Assembly: GCF_905220365.1 (NCBI RefSeq) | Contig: NC_061134.1 | Coordinates: forward strand, 12,787,001 to 12,851,000 | Source: Vanessa cardui | Lineage: Eukaryota; Arthropoda; Insecta; Lepidoptera; Nymphalidae | Reading direction: 5' to 3' | DNA length: 64,000 nucleotides | Shown: positions 20,877 to 31,905 of the stretch, piece by piece | Position numbering within the stretch: position 1 is the first letter of the stretch | How the letters are laid out: each line of letters opens with the position of its first letter | Program-made: the position numbers and the translations under genes | The notes under the pieces: generated by a model | What the model was told of the DNA's origin: nothing | The model's database searches: none | What the model saw: only the letters and a program-made list of their open reading frames with translations

Positions 20877-22412
20877 TACATTCAACCTCATGTACTACAA
20901 TATACATATACTTTAAAGCGAGCAATAGATAAACATTATTCAATAACTATCTCTAATAATTATTGAGAAGAAAATCTTCTATGTTATACGTGTACTTTCT
21001 TAATACTAAATGTTACTTCCAAAACGGCTGACGAAACACAAACAAAGTACCTCTCGGTAATTATTTCCGAGAATTCCCTTCTCACTGAAGTGGGTTAGGC
21101 AATTTTGCTTATGGATATATCATGTCACGAATCATCCTTATTCTAAATTGAAGATTGATGTGATTCAAATATTTATTTATACCTTATAATATGATTAGAT
21201 AATATATTTAAAAAATATATTTTAAATATCATTTTACGACCTTATGAAGACGCGTCCCTTGACATAAGATTATCAGTGTGAATTATCAAAGATAATCTAA
21301 TGTTGATTTCAACATTAGTCATCACCAACTAAGACATATAGTTGGAAAAAGGCGAATAAATGAAAATGAAATTAACAAGCTAATATTTTGTAGAATATAG
21401 GTACCTAGGTAAGCTTAACTTGTGTCGACCAAGATTTCCGGTGCACTAAGGCCGCCCTCATGAAAGAGGGGGTAAAATTTGTTTTCCAGCAATAAATCGG
21501 CTTACCGATGAGATCCGAAAAATTTTACGAGAACTTTTTTTGTACCCTACAATTACGTATTACATGTCTAGGGCAGTTATGCATCGTTATCGAAAAATCG
21601 AATGAAAAATTAAAAATTTAGGACACAATTCATTCCAATACCTTAAACGCAAAACAAGCAAATCTTTAAGACATTTATTCTAAAACTAGATGGGTAATAT
21701 TTGATAAAATAACATAATTAAAGAAAAATAATAACGAGACTATAAATTACATACAAAGCCATCCTTTGATCGAAATATCAAAAAAATAAACGAACCCCAC
21801 CCGCTTTCGTGTAATTTGTATATATTTCATTAGAAATACGAATGCCATTTAGATTTTCAACTCGATAAAAAACGTATAAGGCTTAAAAAAGCGCGTATGA
21901 GATTTTGATTGTTTATAGAATATTGTTCTAACCACATAAGGGCAAATATACAAAGTGACTGTGCACAAAGACATACCTTAAAAGCTAAATCTCACAGACA
22001 ACCTTTACAAAAGATGAGTGAGTGAATATTATACAGTTACGAGTCTATTTTAGAGCGTGTATATTAGCTGAAAAATTTATAGGAAGTGATTTCAAGAAGA
22101 GATTTTCAGAAGAAAACACTACGCATATTTGTTTTAAATCGAATGTATAACTTACCTAAAATCATTTATTTAGTCGATTGTTATAAACCAACACTACGTA
22201 TGAGCAAGCTTAAAAATACCCCCAAAACATAAAAGTTAATAGATATCATTTACATGAAAATAATATCTTGTTCTTCAGTGTTAACTGAATGGATCTGAAA
22301 TTATGACATATATAAGGGGGGGGGGAGTGATGTAAGTATAGACCAAACCTACTTACACTCAGAAAAACAAGAGGAAGATTTAATAGTAGAGCAAATGAGC
22401 AGATATAAATAA
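20877..22412. other. Unassigned AT-rich stretch
   Basis: About 1.5 kb. It includes a run of ten G at about 22316-22325, a striking homopolymer for AT-rich DNA. 21425-21540 is richer in G and C but unassigned. Confidence 0.45.
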
Positions 22413-23492
22413 AATTTTAACAAAAAGAAAAACCGACTTCAAACAAAACACTATTTTAAAACAAATAAAAATGCTCTAAAAAGCAATAAAAATAATTGCA
22501 TATTTAACATATTTTTTAGAGTCCTCCTAGGTAAAATGAAATGAAAAATATTAGACTACTTAAAAGTCGATTTACGATTATATAACGTAGTTATAGTTAT
22601 TGTTATATTTGGAGCCGGTGTCATGTTGTACTAATAACGTTTCGTACTTCGCAAAGTTAATATATCCTTCCTAGGATACGGTATTCCTTTCTATAATAGG
22701 ATTCCATAGATTAGAATTTATTCATTAGATTCCACAGAATAATAACTTGGCCAATTCAAAAAATTAAAGCTTATGCCGAAAAATATTAATAAATAAGATA
22801 TATTATTCTATATAAGATTATATTAATGATAGAGTGATTCAAGGGGAAGGTTTGTGTATATAATAAATGAACAATATAGTAAAGAAACACTGACAATTTT
22901 AGAAGTTTGCAATGTGATGTCGTAAATAAACAAATTCTTTAGTATATTTAGTATCAGTTTTGCACCCGTGAGAAGTCGGGGCGGGTCGCTAGTTAATTAT
23001 AATATTCGATTATGACAATTACATGAACATAACCACCATTCCGGAAGGTGATTTAAATATCCAAGTAACCCATAAATAAAAGATTCGACCGAGTATTGCT
23101 AACGTGCTCCTCAGAATTGTTCCGTTCCCTCCAGTTCCCTTAATTTGTCATGGATCCTATACTCAGAACCTTACCAAACTTTCACCATACTACCCTTAAA
23201 GTATGTCCTTTATAATTTTAAAAGAATCATCAAAATTGTGCCAGCCAATTTTGAGTTATTCACCTATTTATCGCGCACATACATAATGCAAATTTAAGAC
23301 TTATGTCGTTTTCATACGGATACCATCATCGGAAAAAAAAAATGGGACCCCACGGGAAGAACTACCTTTCAAACAAAAAAAAATTATCAAAATCGGTCCA
23401 CCCAGTAAAAAGTTATGAGGTAACAAACATAAAAAAAAAAAAAAAATACAGACGAATTGATAACCTCCTCCTTTTTGAAGTCGTTGATAAAG
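22413..23492 (-). mobile_element. Rep-G copy, long form, with nested Rep-F
   Basis: Minus strand. It begins at 23492 with CGACTTCAAAAAGGAGGAGG (end slightly worn), passes GTGGGGTCCCATTTTT and GTCTTAAATTTGCATTATGT, and ends near 22430 with TTTGAAGTCGGTTTTTC. About 365 bp of Rep-F interrupts it at 22633-22995. Compared with 3272-3711 it keeps several hundred extra internal bases, so the short form is probably a deletion derivative. Confidence 0.65.
22633..22995 (+). mobile_element. Rep-F copy, extended form
   Basis: Starts TGTTGTACTAATAACG and ends CGGGGCGGGTCGCTAGTTA. It is closely similar over its length to 50256-50580, including CTTCCTAGGATA, GATTCCATAGATTA and AGAGTGATTC. It lacks the ATAGTATAAAACAAAGTCG start seen in other copies, so it represents a separate subfamily with a different 5' part. 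Confidence 0.75.
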
Positions 23493-23567
23493 TAAAGGGA
23501 CTCCTTCTCCTAGTAACCTGGCTTGACTCACCATAACAAAAGATAATAACTGAATAAGATAATAAGA

Positions 23568-23872
23568 ACCGAGTTGGCCCAGTGGTTAGAACGTGTGCAT
23601 CTTAACCGATGATTTCGGGTTCAAACCCAGGCTGGCACCACTATATACACATATGTGCTTAATTTGTGTTTATAATTCATCTTGTGCTCGGCGGTGAAGT
23701 AAAACATCGTGAGGAAACCTGAATGCGACTAAATTCATTGAAATTCTGCCACATGTGCATTCCACCAAACCGCATTGGAACAGCGTGGTGGAATATGTTC
23801 CAAGCCCTCTCCTTAACGGGAGAGGAAGCCATTAGCACAGCAGTGGGAAATTTACAGGCTAATGTTGTTTGT
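23568..23872 (+). mobile_element. SINE-B copy, full length
   Basis: Head GAGTTGGCCCAGTGGTTAGA, perfect B box GGTTCAAACCC at 23620, body CATCGTGAGGAAACCTGAAT and GGAACAGCGTGGTGGAAT, end GGAAATTTACAGGCTAATG with a short GTTGTTT tail. Part of this SINE makes up the beginning of the longest open frame in the window (23723-24157). Confidence 0.9.
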
Positions 23873-24267
23873 AGACAAAATTATATTGATGTGCTTTCTA
23901 TCTATTGTATAGATTTTTGTGTACATGGATGTACAATTGTACATGTATGCATGATTCATATTCCGCTCTTTCATAAAATTCGTAATGCTAACCTTATCGC
24001 AGTCCGCTGGCCTCGTGGCCGTACCGATTATGAACAATGCGTGCCCTTCTATCCACTCCAGACGAGCTTTACGACGTCACGTACCGTACTTCAGGTATCA
24101 ATCATAAATTCGATAACTATTTTCGATGTAACATTAAATAATAAATTATGTACCTAACAATAGCGTCCGCTGTTTTTATTTGGGAATTGCTTTTATTCGT
24201 TATTTAAATTGTTAAAGCTTTGTACTTATACGTCTGGCTGGATATGATTTCTTCTCTTTTATGAATT
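23873..24267. other. Unassigned spacer
   Basis: A GC-richer piece at 23995-24095 includes GGCCTCGTGGCC (palindrome). No repeat identified. Confidence 0.4.
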
Positions 24268-24399
24268 ACTAGCTGAGTCTATGGTTTTACTCGCAGGAAA
24301 TTAAGTAAATATAAAAAATAACGAATAGTAAAGAAACCGTTACCTCCATTTTAGCCCCTTGACGAATTTAAAAATATGGCCTGCTAGGTATGCTCGGTA

Positions 24400-24600
24400 C
24401 TCTTTTTTTATGTGCGAGGTGGCAAACGTGCAGGAGGCTCACCTGATGGAAAGTGACTACCACTGCCCATGGACATCTGCAACACCAGGGGGCTTGCAGG
24501 TGCGTTGCCGGCCTTTAAGAAAGGAGTACGCTCTTTTCTTGAAGGTTCCCATGTCGTATCGGTTCGGAAAAACTGCCGGCGAAAGCCACAAAATGGTTGT
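24400..24600 (-). pseudogene. LINE-J C-terminus and 3' end
   Basis: Minus strand. The frame gives PAVFPNRYDMGTFKKRAYSF then LKGRQRTCKPPGVADVHGQW and a stop, followed by TAGTCACTTTCCATCAGG, GTGAGCCTCCTGCAC and an A-rich end near 24403. FPNRYD-GTFKK with the downstream GRQRTC is typical of the last part of reverse-transcriptase ORFs of insect non-LTR retrotransposons; the clade is not determined. The element is 5'-truncated (the RT domain itself is absent) and is the best-preserved of the five LINE-J pieces here. Confidence 0.75.
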
Positions 24601-24727
24601 CTATATATATATTCAAACTATATCTATTAGATATTTCATCTAAATTAGATCAGCGATTTAAGTCTGAAGAGGTAACTTAAAAGAAGAAGTTACTTTCACA
24701 TATAAGATACTAGTACTGCTGTTCTCT

Positions 24728-24889
24728 CACCTGCGTTTTCGCTCATTTTAGGGTGTTGCTTGTCATGTGTTAGGCAAAAAGACTATGTCCTTTCTTGGAA
24801 TTCATGTATACTTCATACCAATTTTCATCAAATTCAGTTAAGTGGACAGACAAGATTTAGTCTCATATTTATAATATTAATATAGATTA
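24728..24889 (-). repeat. Rep-E copy, partial
   Basis: Minus strand: TATATTAATATTATAAATAT head, AGTATACATGAATTCCAAGA, AAGGACATAGTC and CACATGACAAGCAACACCC. The CTGTCTG run is shortened and the CTAGT end is worn. A separate E2-type start (ACTAGCTGAGTCTATGG) lies at 24268. Confidence 0.7.
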
Positions 24890-25085
24890 GTATAAAAGCC
24901 TAGATGTTGTCATAATATTAACAATTGTCATTATATTTTAATGTGCCTATATTTTATTAAAGATTGACTAGACATACCTCCTGCAATATTAATTAAGCTG
25001 TACCCTTGTTGTGATAGCGAAAGAAGTTAATTACAAAGTGGTTATGTACTAAATTTCGAACTAATGCTGATGTAAAATATCACTC

Positions 25086-25202
25086 ATCATGTGTCTAATT
25101 TCATCGACATTCTGCCACATGTGCCTTCCACCAACGTGGATTTGAACAGAGTGGTGTAATATGTTCCAAACCCTCTTATCTTCTCCCTTAATGGGAGAGG
25201 AG
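25086..25202 (+). mobile_element. SINE-B fragment, 5'-truncated
   Basis: TCATGTGTCTAATTTCATCG, CATTCTGCCACATGTGCC, GTGGTGTAATATGTTCCAA and AATGGGAGAGGAG. The tRNA head and the last 40 bases are missing. Confidence 0.75.
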
Positions 25203-26765
25203 ATTTTTTTTAAACATTTTTATTAAACTTGCCAGACACATTGAAAAGGAAAATGTGTACACAGGAAAAATAAGTTTAATAGGTAGACTTATCCCTAGAA
25301 GAGATTTCTTCCAGTATACCCGAGAAAGAAGAAACATAGACAGTAAAGTTAATAGGTATACAGGCAAAATCATACAAAAGGAGAAAAGTTACAAAAACAA
25401 CTGTGGGAAACTTACGCGCTGTTGCTATACAAACGCGAACGAAGTCGCGGGGACTTCCTACATCGTGTACATCCAATTACGCTTCACCTTTTAATCAGTC
25501 ATAATAATCACTTTTAAATTTATACAACACTAGCTCTGAACTTTTGACTATCTACGTCATAATCTTGTATGGAACAATATACGTCATTTGTTTATATGAC
25601 CTTTTTTATTAAATAGAATCGAATTTACAGAAACGAAGTCTTTCGAAGTCGTAATCTTATGTACATATATTATAAAAAAGAATTTATATTTATTATTTCG
25701 AAGTATAATTGAGTGAAGGACCGCTTGATTTTTTATTTAAGTAATTTTTAGTTTTGAAAATTATACATTATACGTATCCTAACGAAACTCGCAAAAACTA
25801 TTCATACAACAATTGATCCTATAAATGATACATATTTCATTTGTTTCGTTTATTTTTACACAAATCAACATATTCCTAACAGCACCGATTAAAAACAGCT
25901 CAACAATAGTCGGATATAATAAAAAATATTCAACTTTCGCGCGAATTAATTCATACGGTGTTCGTTGAAAAAAAAAGTCTGGTACGAAAACAATTAAAAC
26001 GACAAACATCGAATCGTTCTAATAAATCACGGGGGAGAATGAAATAAAATATTCAAAAAAAAAAAATGTTATCAAATTAATATTCGCAACAAGTGGGTCT
26101 TGGCAGCGACGGTATCATGGTATCGTTCGACCAAAATCGGGACGATATAAAAACTTTTTCGACGTTTCAAATGTTTATCTATAGTTGTAACGTAACGTGT
26201 AAAATTTCATCCATATTTTTCTGTATTTCTAACTTATCTGTATATACGCTGGAACATCGAGTTTTATATTGAAAATTGGTTTTGATATTTTCATGGAATT
26301 TTAGGTATCTTTCATTACAAAGTTTATAATATTTTTTTAAGTTTATAAAAATAATAATTAAAAGAATAATATCCAAATACGCGGTAGCGTGTCAGCCAAG
26401 TTCAGGTAACAGAACTGGCGAGTAGCACCGTGTGTAATTTTACACGAACCATTTGAAGCCACTTTTGACCCCTTCATAACTCAAAAACTGTTTGACATAA
26501 ACGTGCGAAGGCTATAACATAATTCGTATATGAGAACTAGCCAAGTCAGACCTTAGTCAACAATAGATTATTACATTATTCTAATTTATAAGAAGAAATG
26601 TTATTTTATGTAGTATTAAATGAATTTCGGGAAGGATAATGGAACTTGGCATCCATTTAGATCTCACTTCTTTTGTCGTTGACGTCAACAACCAAAGTAT
26701 ATTTCATAATACGTGGCTATCATTTAACATTTATGTTTTTGATGAGAAATCATTATCATCATTAC
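25203..26765. other. Unassigned AT-rich stretch
   Basis: About 1.5 kb. TGACGTCA at 26680-26687. The segment 26400-26520 (CGAGTAGCACCGTGTGTAAT onward) looks like a dispersed repeat I have a vague memory of, but no second copy is in this window. No exon. Confidence 0.4.
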
Positions 26766-27040
26766 ATAGTATAGAACATAGTCGCTTACCGCTGTCTGTC
26801 GCTATGTATGCTTAGATCTTCAAAATTACGCAACGGATTTTGATGTGGTTTTTCGAATAGATAGAGTGATACGACAGGTTTTTTTTGTATATGCAACAAT
26901 ACAGTGAAAAGATACTGATAACTTGAGAAGTTTTTAATCGCACAAGATATATGAAAGTAATATATTAATCTGTAGTGGTGTGTATTGTCATTATAAGCTA
27001 ATACTTTCCGCAGTATATTTAGTATCAGTATTGCAAAGTG
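26766..27040 (+). mobile_element. Rep-F copy
   Basis: CATAGTATAGAACATAGTCG, CCGCTGTCTGTCGCTATGTA, ACGCAACGGATTTTGATG, TAGATAGAGTGATACGA and GTATATTTAGTATCAGTATT. The GC-rich GGGTCGCTAGT end is lost. Confidence 0.75.
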
Positions 27041-27294
27041 TGTGTATTTTTACTCTTACTTCTTATGGACATATCTACAAATAGTAATATGAAGCAGCTG
27101 GATATAAATTCCCTTTGAAGGTCATGAAGGTCTCCGTGACAAATATTTCATTATTACCGTCAACGGATATTGTAGTAAGAGATTAACCTTAAACGTAAAC
27201 ATATATTCAAGTATATTGCCGTACCATTTCTTACCGACTTTAGATATTTGGATACATTGTTTAATAAAAAGGAAATATACAATACTTTAATAAT

Positions 27295-27513
27295 CCGTGG
27301 TCGAGTGGTGTGTACACCGGTTTTCATGGTTACGCCACTCCGGGGTCCCGGGTTCGATTCCCGGCCGAGTCGATGTAGATTTCCACTAGTTTTGTATGTT
27401 GTCTTAAGTCTGTGTGTTTGTGGTACCGTCGTTACTCTGATTTTCCATAACACAAGTGCTATAGCTACTTACACTGGGATCAGAGTAATGTATGTGATGT
27501 TGACTCATTTGTG
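27295..27513 (+). mobile_element. SINE-C copy, full length
   Basis: Head CCGTGGTCGAGTGGTGTGTA with an A-box-like TGGTCGAGTGG, then GGGTCCCGGGTTCGATTCCC containing a perfect B box GGTTCGATTCC. The tRNA-unrelated body follows: TGTGTTTGTGGTACCGTC, GATTTTCCATAACACAAG, CAGAGTAATGTATGTGATG. The 5' part is tRNA-like but does not close a cloverleaf with an acceptor stem, so it is a SINE and not a tRNA gene. Confidence 0.9.
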
Positions 27514-27792
27514 TATATTTATATGTATTTATATCTTAAATGCTATATTTTAATAAATTGCAAACTGCAAATAACATGCTACAAATATTTAGTTAATATA
27601 ATAATATTTAGTATTACAATTGATTCTTTCAAAAAATGTTTACAAAGCGCTTGTTTATTTTAGCTCAATAGAAAAGTTCACAGTTTTTTTACACTAGCAA
27701 ACTCTAACTAATTTTTCTTTGGTATATTATTGAGCGTTAGCCATTATTTCGATTGCTTTAATATTATATGTTATTATAGGTTATATATTTTG
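27514..27792. other. Unassigned AT-rich spacer
   Basis: Nothing recognised. Confidence 0.5.
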
Positions 27793-28023
27793 AACTAACG
27801 ACGCGTCCCGGCTACGCACGGGTTTAATGATATGACATCACAGTAGAAACTTTTACAATTATCAATGTTTCTTTACTATATTGTCCATGTTTTACATACA
27901 TAAACCTCTCGAATCATACTATTTATCATAAAAACCCGCATCAAAATCCGTTGCATGGTTTTAAAGATCTAAGCATATATAGGGACAGACAGCAGTAAGC
28001 GACTTTGTTTTATACTATGTAAC
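27793..28023 (-). mobile_element. Rep-F copy
   Basis: Minus strand. The CTAGT-type end is altered to ACTAACGACGCGTCCCGGCT. CACATCACAGTAGAA-type, TCTCGAATCATACTAT, GCATCAAAATCCGTTGCAT, AAAGATCTAAGCATATATAG and ACTTTGTTTTATACTATGTA blocks follow. Confidence 0.75.
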
Positions 28024-28311
28024 GTTGATGTCTATATTATGTGTTACACGTATATATTACATAATTTTCATTAATCCCTCCAAACAGATCCGCTGAATCT
28101 GTAAAGATACAACCCCCCTAAATAAAAGTTATACGTGAATCAGAGCCAAGATTTACTTGTTGATAAATGTTTGCACTTAATTCTGACAGGTTTATATCGT
28201 GTCCAAATTCAAGCACTTATTCGGCGTTTCTTAAAATTCGTGAAAAAAAACATATTTTTTATCAGTTCGCAATAATTGCACGGTCATTGCTTCGAACTAC
28301 TTCATTAATTA

Positions 28312-28471
28312 CTAACATGACTTTGTATAATAACTACTGAGTTTCTTCTCGGTAGAATCTACTTTCCGAACCGGTGATAGCTTCACTTGATTGTAAAATG
28401 ACGATTCAAAAGTGCTTGTAAAAGCCCACTTGAATATAGTATATTTTGGATTAATTTGATTTGAACTGAGA
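28312..28471 (-). mobile_element. Rep-D copy
   Basis: Minus strand: AACTACTGAGTTTCTTCTCG, GTAGAATCTACTTTCCGAAC, CGGTGATAGCTTCACTTGAT and GACGATTCAAAAGTGCTTG, ending with ATTAATTTGATTTGAA. Confidence 0.8.
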
Positions 28472-28509
28472 AGCCCAGTAGAATATATTATTCTTAAAGT
28501 AAAAGCTCA

Positions 28510-28779
28510 CTTGGTGGTACTTCGTGCAAACCATTAGATCCAATCATCACTAATTTTACTGTCAATCAGCAATACTGAGTGTAGTGGTGTGGATTAGAAG
28601 AGTTAGTGAGCCAATGTAAGCTGCAGGCATAGAGGATATTTCAGTAGCCAACATTGGCTAATGAAAATTGGTATGCGATGGTTAATATTTCTTACAATGC
28701 CAATATCTTCAGGTGAAGTCTTTCTCACACTGACCATGAGTTGGACCAAGAGCCTGCCAAATTTATATAAAAAAAAAAT
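28510..28779 (+). mobile_element. SINE-A copy, old
   Basis: Full length but strongly diverged: CTTGGTGGTACTTCGTGCAA, GAGTTAGTGAGCCAATGTAA, CTGCAGGCATAGAGGATAT and GGTTAATATTTCTTACAATG, ending in a run of A after TTATAT. It marks an early phase of SINE-A activity. Confidence 0.65.
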
Positions 28780-28926
28780 ACACAAATCAAAATAAACTCC
28801 AAATATTTTCCTCAAAAGGAAAGAACACCTTAATTATAGCCTTCTATAACTAGTAACTATCTCCTATTGCTGGAAATCGACCGTTGAAATACGATCGAAA
28901 GATTAACATTTGAAATTAGAACGCTA

Positions 28927-29110
28927 GATTTAGACTAAAAGGCTCACGCCATAGACAAAATGTAAGACCATTTCATAAAGTAAATCTCTCCACTTGTGAG
29001 ATTTCGGTCCCATTGGACCGTTGGCCGAGAGTGCTCCTGTTTGCAGACACATTTGGTCACTTGAATATTTCCTGAGTCACGTTAGTCTCTGTTGAACAGA
29101 ACTGTTGGTA
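28927..29110 (-). pseudogene. Possible coding remnant, unknown mobile element
   Basis: Minus-strand frame with LRKYSSDQMCLQTGALSANG then PMGPKSHKWRDLLYEMV, open for about 50 codons after an in-frame stop. The composition looks protein-like and the sequence is GC-richer than its surroundings, but no domain is recognised. Chance opening of this length is possible. Listed because a second protein-like remnant on the same strand lies 500 bp away. Confidence 0.25.
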
Positions 29111-29619
29111 AAATCATCAGGAAGCTCAAATTATATTCGGTTTTGAAATTATACATAAATAATATGTTTAAAATGAATGAGCACCAATAATAATGAACCT
29201 TATTCCCAATCCGCATATTCGTTCATTCGATGATTTGACGATTCGATGTTTGTCATCGTTCATTCGTTTATATGCTAAAATTCCGAGCAAATCTTTGGCG
29301 TTATTTAATTCGCATTTATTATTTAAAAAAAAATTAAGATAAGACTGAATACAAAATAAACAATATAGATGATAAAAAAGCTTTGAGTTGATCATATTGA
29401 ATGATTTCAGTGCGCTACTTATTAATTCCTTTGTATAGAGCGCATATTACATGAATAATATTAACTAGATTCTTTTAGCATACTTTTACTATCGAGAAGA
29501 TTCGGTTATACCGACCATAGTAGATAAAATCGAAGTATAGTTTATTAACATAAGAATTAATAGCATTAAATGCTTAAATATATTCAAATATGAACTAAAA
29601 CTAGACTGTATAAATCTTG
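29111..29619. other. Unassigned AT-rich spacer
   Basis: Contains the short direct repeats CGTTCATTCG near 29219 and 29259. No family recognised. Confidence 0.45.
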
Positions 29620-29795
29620 ACCGCGTGAAATGGTGGCAAGAATGCTAGGAGCATTTCCCCGTTGAATCACAATTCCGATCCTTTGGGCTAACGAACCAGC
29701 CCTCCTGTCACCAGTGGAGGCAATGAGACGAGTGTTATACTTTTGATGAAGCTTTTTGCACCACTACTCTAAGGGCCAAGCGTTTCGACGAAATA
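29620..29795 (-). pseudogene. Coding remnant, probably of a mobile element
   Basis: Minus-strand frame gives WCKKLHQKYNTRLIASTGDR then RAGSLAQRIGIVIQRGNAPS and ILATIS, preceded in frame by a stop. Amino-acid composition and GC content exceed the neighbourhood. The pattern KYNTRLI-STGDRRAGSLAQRI-I-IQRGNA seems familiar to me from lepidopteran transposon-derived frames, but I cannot name the protein and give it as an unverified impression. Both ends fade into AT-rich DNA. Confidence 0.4.
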
Positions 29796-30770
29796 TAAAT
29801 CGAAGTCAGAAATCATTGTTCCAAATAAACACGTCACACTTGCTACTTGTGTCAAAAATCTACCACAGTAGAATCTTTATTACGAACTGCTGATCCTTAC
29901 ATTCTATTTAAATTTGTGATATGACATTTTCATAATAATACGTACTTCAATAAAGAATATATCACGTAGGCTTTAACACGTGCCGCAAAACCAAATACTG
30001 TGTTGATTACGACATAAAAAACCGAATATTATCTTTGAAAAATGAAAAATAAATTCAATCGACGATTTTATTATTAGTGCCAATAACCGTTTTGGAAATA
30101 CCAATACAATTTACGCAAAACGTAAACAACCACAAAACAATAAAAACAGTCACGATGCTTAAAATTTACATTTTCATCCGTAATTCTGATTAAATTTATG
30201 TTATTCTACATTTATACGCCGACATCATTGTATTTTTTAATTATTCTGATACGTTTATTCAATTTTTTTTTAATTCAAAAACTGTAAAAAGGTATAATTC
30301 TAATTAGATTTGGGTGCAATGTTTCTGACGAAAAAAATGTATTGAATTAGTAACCATTACTACATTTATTTTTATGTACTAGTTGTAAACCGCGAAATCG
30401 CATCGATGGGTAATAAATTATCTAAAAGGACGTAAGTAATTTTGTTTGTCGTATAAATTTACGTCAGTGTGTGTAAACAGAACAGGAAGGATACTGTATC
30501 ACAAACGAGGTACAATTAAAAAGGTTTTATACTTAATCTTTATAAACGAAGCCATTTTAACATTCCGGGGAGCGCTTCTCAAATCCCGGTTTAATGAGTA
30601 AGTTTTAATCGTGTCTATGTTTTAGAATACCAGAGATAAATAAATAGCTATTTTTTTTAAGCTTAATCGATTAATTTTGGCGCTAAATGTTACGGTCATA
30701 CGTTATCGAAACGATGCTTACGAATCCTAATCCTCGTCAAATGTTTCAATGAAAATCAAAATAAATAATC
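29796..30770. other. Unassigned AT-rich stretch
   Basis: Nothing recognised over about 970 bp. Confidence 0.5.
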
Positions 30771-30823
30771 AAAAAAATAGTTTTATTAAGTAGATAAAAT
30801 CTACTTAATAAAACTATTTTTTT
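30771..30823. repeat. Perfect 25-bp hairpin, 3-nt loop
   Basis: Left arm 30771-30795 and right arm 30799-30823 are exact reverse complements, with loop AAA. The arm reads AAAAAAATAGTTTTATTAAG then TAGAT. It is flanked by AATCAAAATAAATAATC on the left and AAATCAAAAC on the right. A perfect unimproved stem suggests a very young palindrome rather than a conserved miRNA precursor, which usually has bulges. Confidence 0.9.
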
Positions 30824-31106
30824 TAAATCAAAACACATTCCGATTTCGACGATTTGCATGCAATAATCCGTGACGATAAAAAAATGTTAGACTTTTTGTA
30901 AAACAAATGAAATAACTCGTTACGTTTGACTAATCCCTAAAAAAATTACAATTACATTGAAAATGATAAAAGACTACTATAGAACATTTGTTTTAAGTTA
31001 TCCTATTAAAAAACCGCTTTCCTTTATGAAATATTTCATTTGACAATTGACAGAAGAGGTTTAACAGCATAGTTTGGCTTATCAGCCTCTGAGACACATT
31101 TGTAAC
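30824..31106. other. Unassigned AT-rich spacer
   Basis: Nothing recognised. Confidence 0.5.
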
Positions 31107-31180
31107 TTTAGTCGGTGGTAAGATTTTGTACAAACCCCTGTGGTAGACCCACTGATCAGATATTCGTTCGCCAAACAGCC
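31107..31180 (+). mobile_element. SINE-A head fragment
   Basis: GTCGGTGGTAAGATTTTGTA, CAAACCCCTGTGGTAGACC, CACTGATCAGATATTCG and CGCCAAACAG follow the SINE-A head. It is cut at 31180 where SINE-C begins, so SINE-C probably inserted into it. Confidence 0.6.
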
Positions 31181-31405
31181 GACCTCCGTGGTCGAGTGGT
31201 GTGTACACCGGTTTTCATTTCACGCCACTCTGAGGGCCTGAATTCGATTCCCGGCCGAGTCGTTGTAGATTATCATTAATTTTCTATGTTGTCTTGGGTG
31301 TTTGTGGTACCGTCGTTACGTTTGATTTTCCATAACACAAGTGCTTTAGCTACTTACATTGGGACCAGAGTAATGTATGTGATGTTGTCTCATATTAATT
31401 TATAT
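31181..31405 (+). mobile_element. SINE-C copy, full length
   Basis: Head CCGACCTCCGTGGTCGAGTG, B-box region GAATTCGATTCCCGGCCG, then TGTTTGTGGTACCGTCGTTA, CATAACACAAGTGCTTTAG and CAGAGTAATGTATGTGATG. Compared with 27295-27513 it has lost about 14 bp in the TCTTAAGTCTGTGTG region. Confidence 0.88.
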
Positions 31406-31410
31406 AAACA

Positions 31411-31450
31411 ACAATAATTAGTGTTGTTTTACAATAATTAGTGTTGTTTT
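31411..31450 (+). repeat. Exact tandem duplication of 20 bp
   Basis: ACAATAATTAGTGTTGTTTT occurs twice without a break, directly after the SINE-C copy. It could be slippage, or a target duplication of a lost insertion. Confidence 0.9.
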
Positions 31451-31454
31451 ATTG

Positions 31455-31505
31455 CGTAAAAGTAAAGGTAAAAGTGCTTGTTAAAGTCTACTTGAATAAA
31501 GTATA
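31455..31505 (-). mobile_element. Rep-D fragment
   Basis: AAAAGTGCTTGTTAAAGTCT then ACTTGAATAAAGTATATTTT and GATTTCG match the minus-strand end of Rep-D. A short SINE-A-like piece (GTAGGCACACGACACATACC) follows at about 31533. Confidence 0.6.
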
Positions 31506-31570
31506 TTTTGATTTCGCAGTTCGGAAGGTAGTCAGTGTTATTGTAGGCACACGACACATACCTACCTAAG

Positions 31571-31898
31571 ATCCTAAATTGAACTGACAATTGATCGGAT
31601 TTTACAAAACAATATGTTGTCAGTGTTACTTGATCCACCCTGAATTTAATAGTTATCTATACCCGACACATACCCTTACATGTATATATTTTAAATATTC
31701 CTCAAAAAAGTCATTATCGTATTATATAGCTATATAGTCGGTACTTTGACACTGTAAGAAATATAAATGGTCTGTTAAATCCTCAACACGACACTACCTT
31801 TTGTAACTAAGCCACAATATCCCTTGTTACACACACAACAAAACTAAGACACACACAACAATACTAATTATTTCTGTATCACAATAGAATATAATATA
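31571..31898. other. Unassigned AT-rich spacer
   Basis: Nothing recognised apart from a simple ACACACAACAA repetition near 31830-31860. Confidence 0.45.
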
Positions 31899-31905
31899 AT
31901 GCCCT

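Noticed and set aside
23723..24157. Longest open frame in the window (144 codons, plus strand)
   Set aside because: Its first third is a translation of SINE-B (CIPPNRIGTAWWNMFQALSL recurs in the frame at 57164 in another SINE-B copy), and the rest has no domain. Repeat-derived, not a gene.
27344..27362. tRNA gene suggested by GGTTCGATTCCCGG-like sequence, also at 50669 and 23620
   Set aside because: B boxes are perfect, but there is no acceptor stem or anticodon arm in place and the same heads recur with SINE bodies attached.
27160..27553. Frames of 97 and 101 codons over 27.2-27.5 kb
   Set aside because: They translate SINE-C and its flanks. LGRESNPGPRSGV is the B-box region read on the minus strand.
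30771..30823. miRNA precursor
   Set aside because: The stem is perfect with a 3-nt loop and consists of A/T-rich simple sequence; animal miRNA hairpins have larger loops and imperfect stems.
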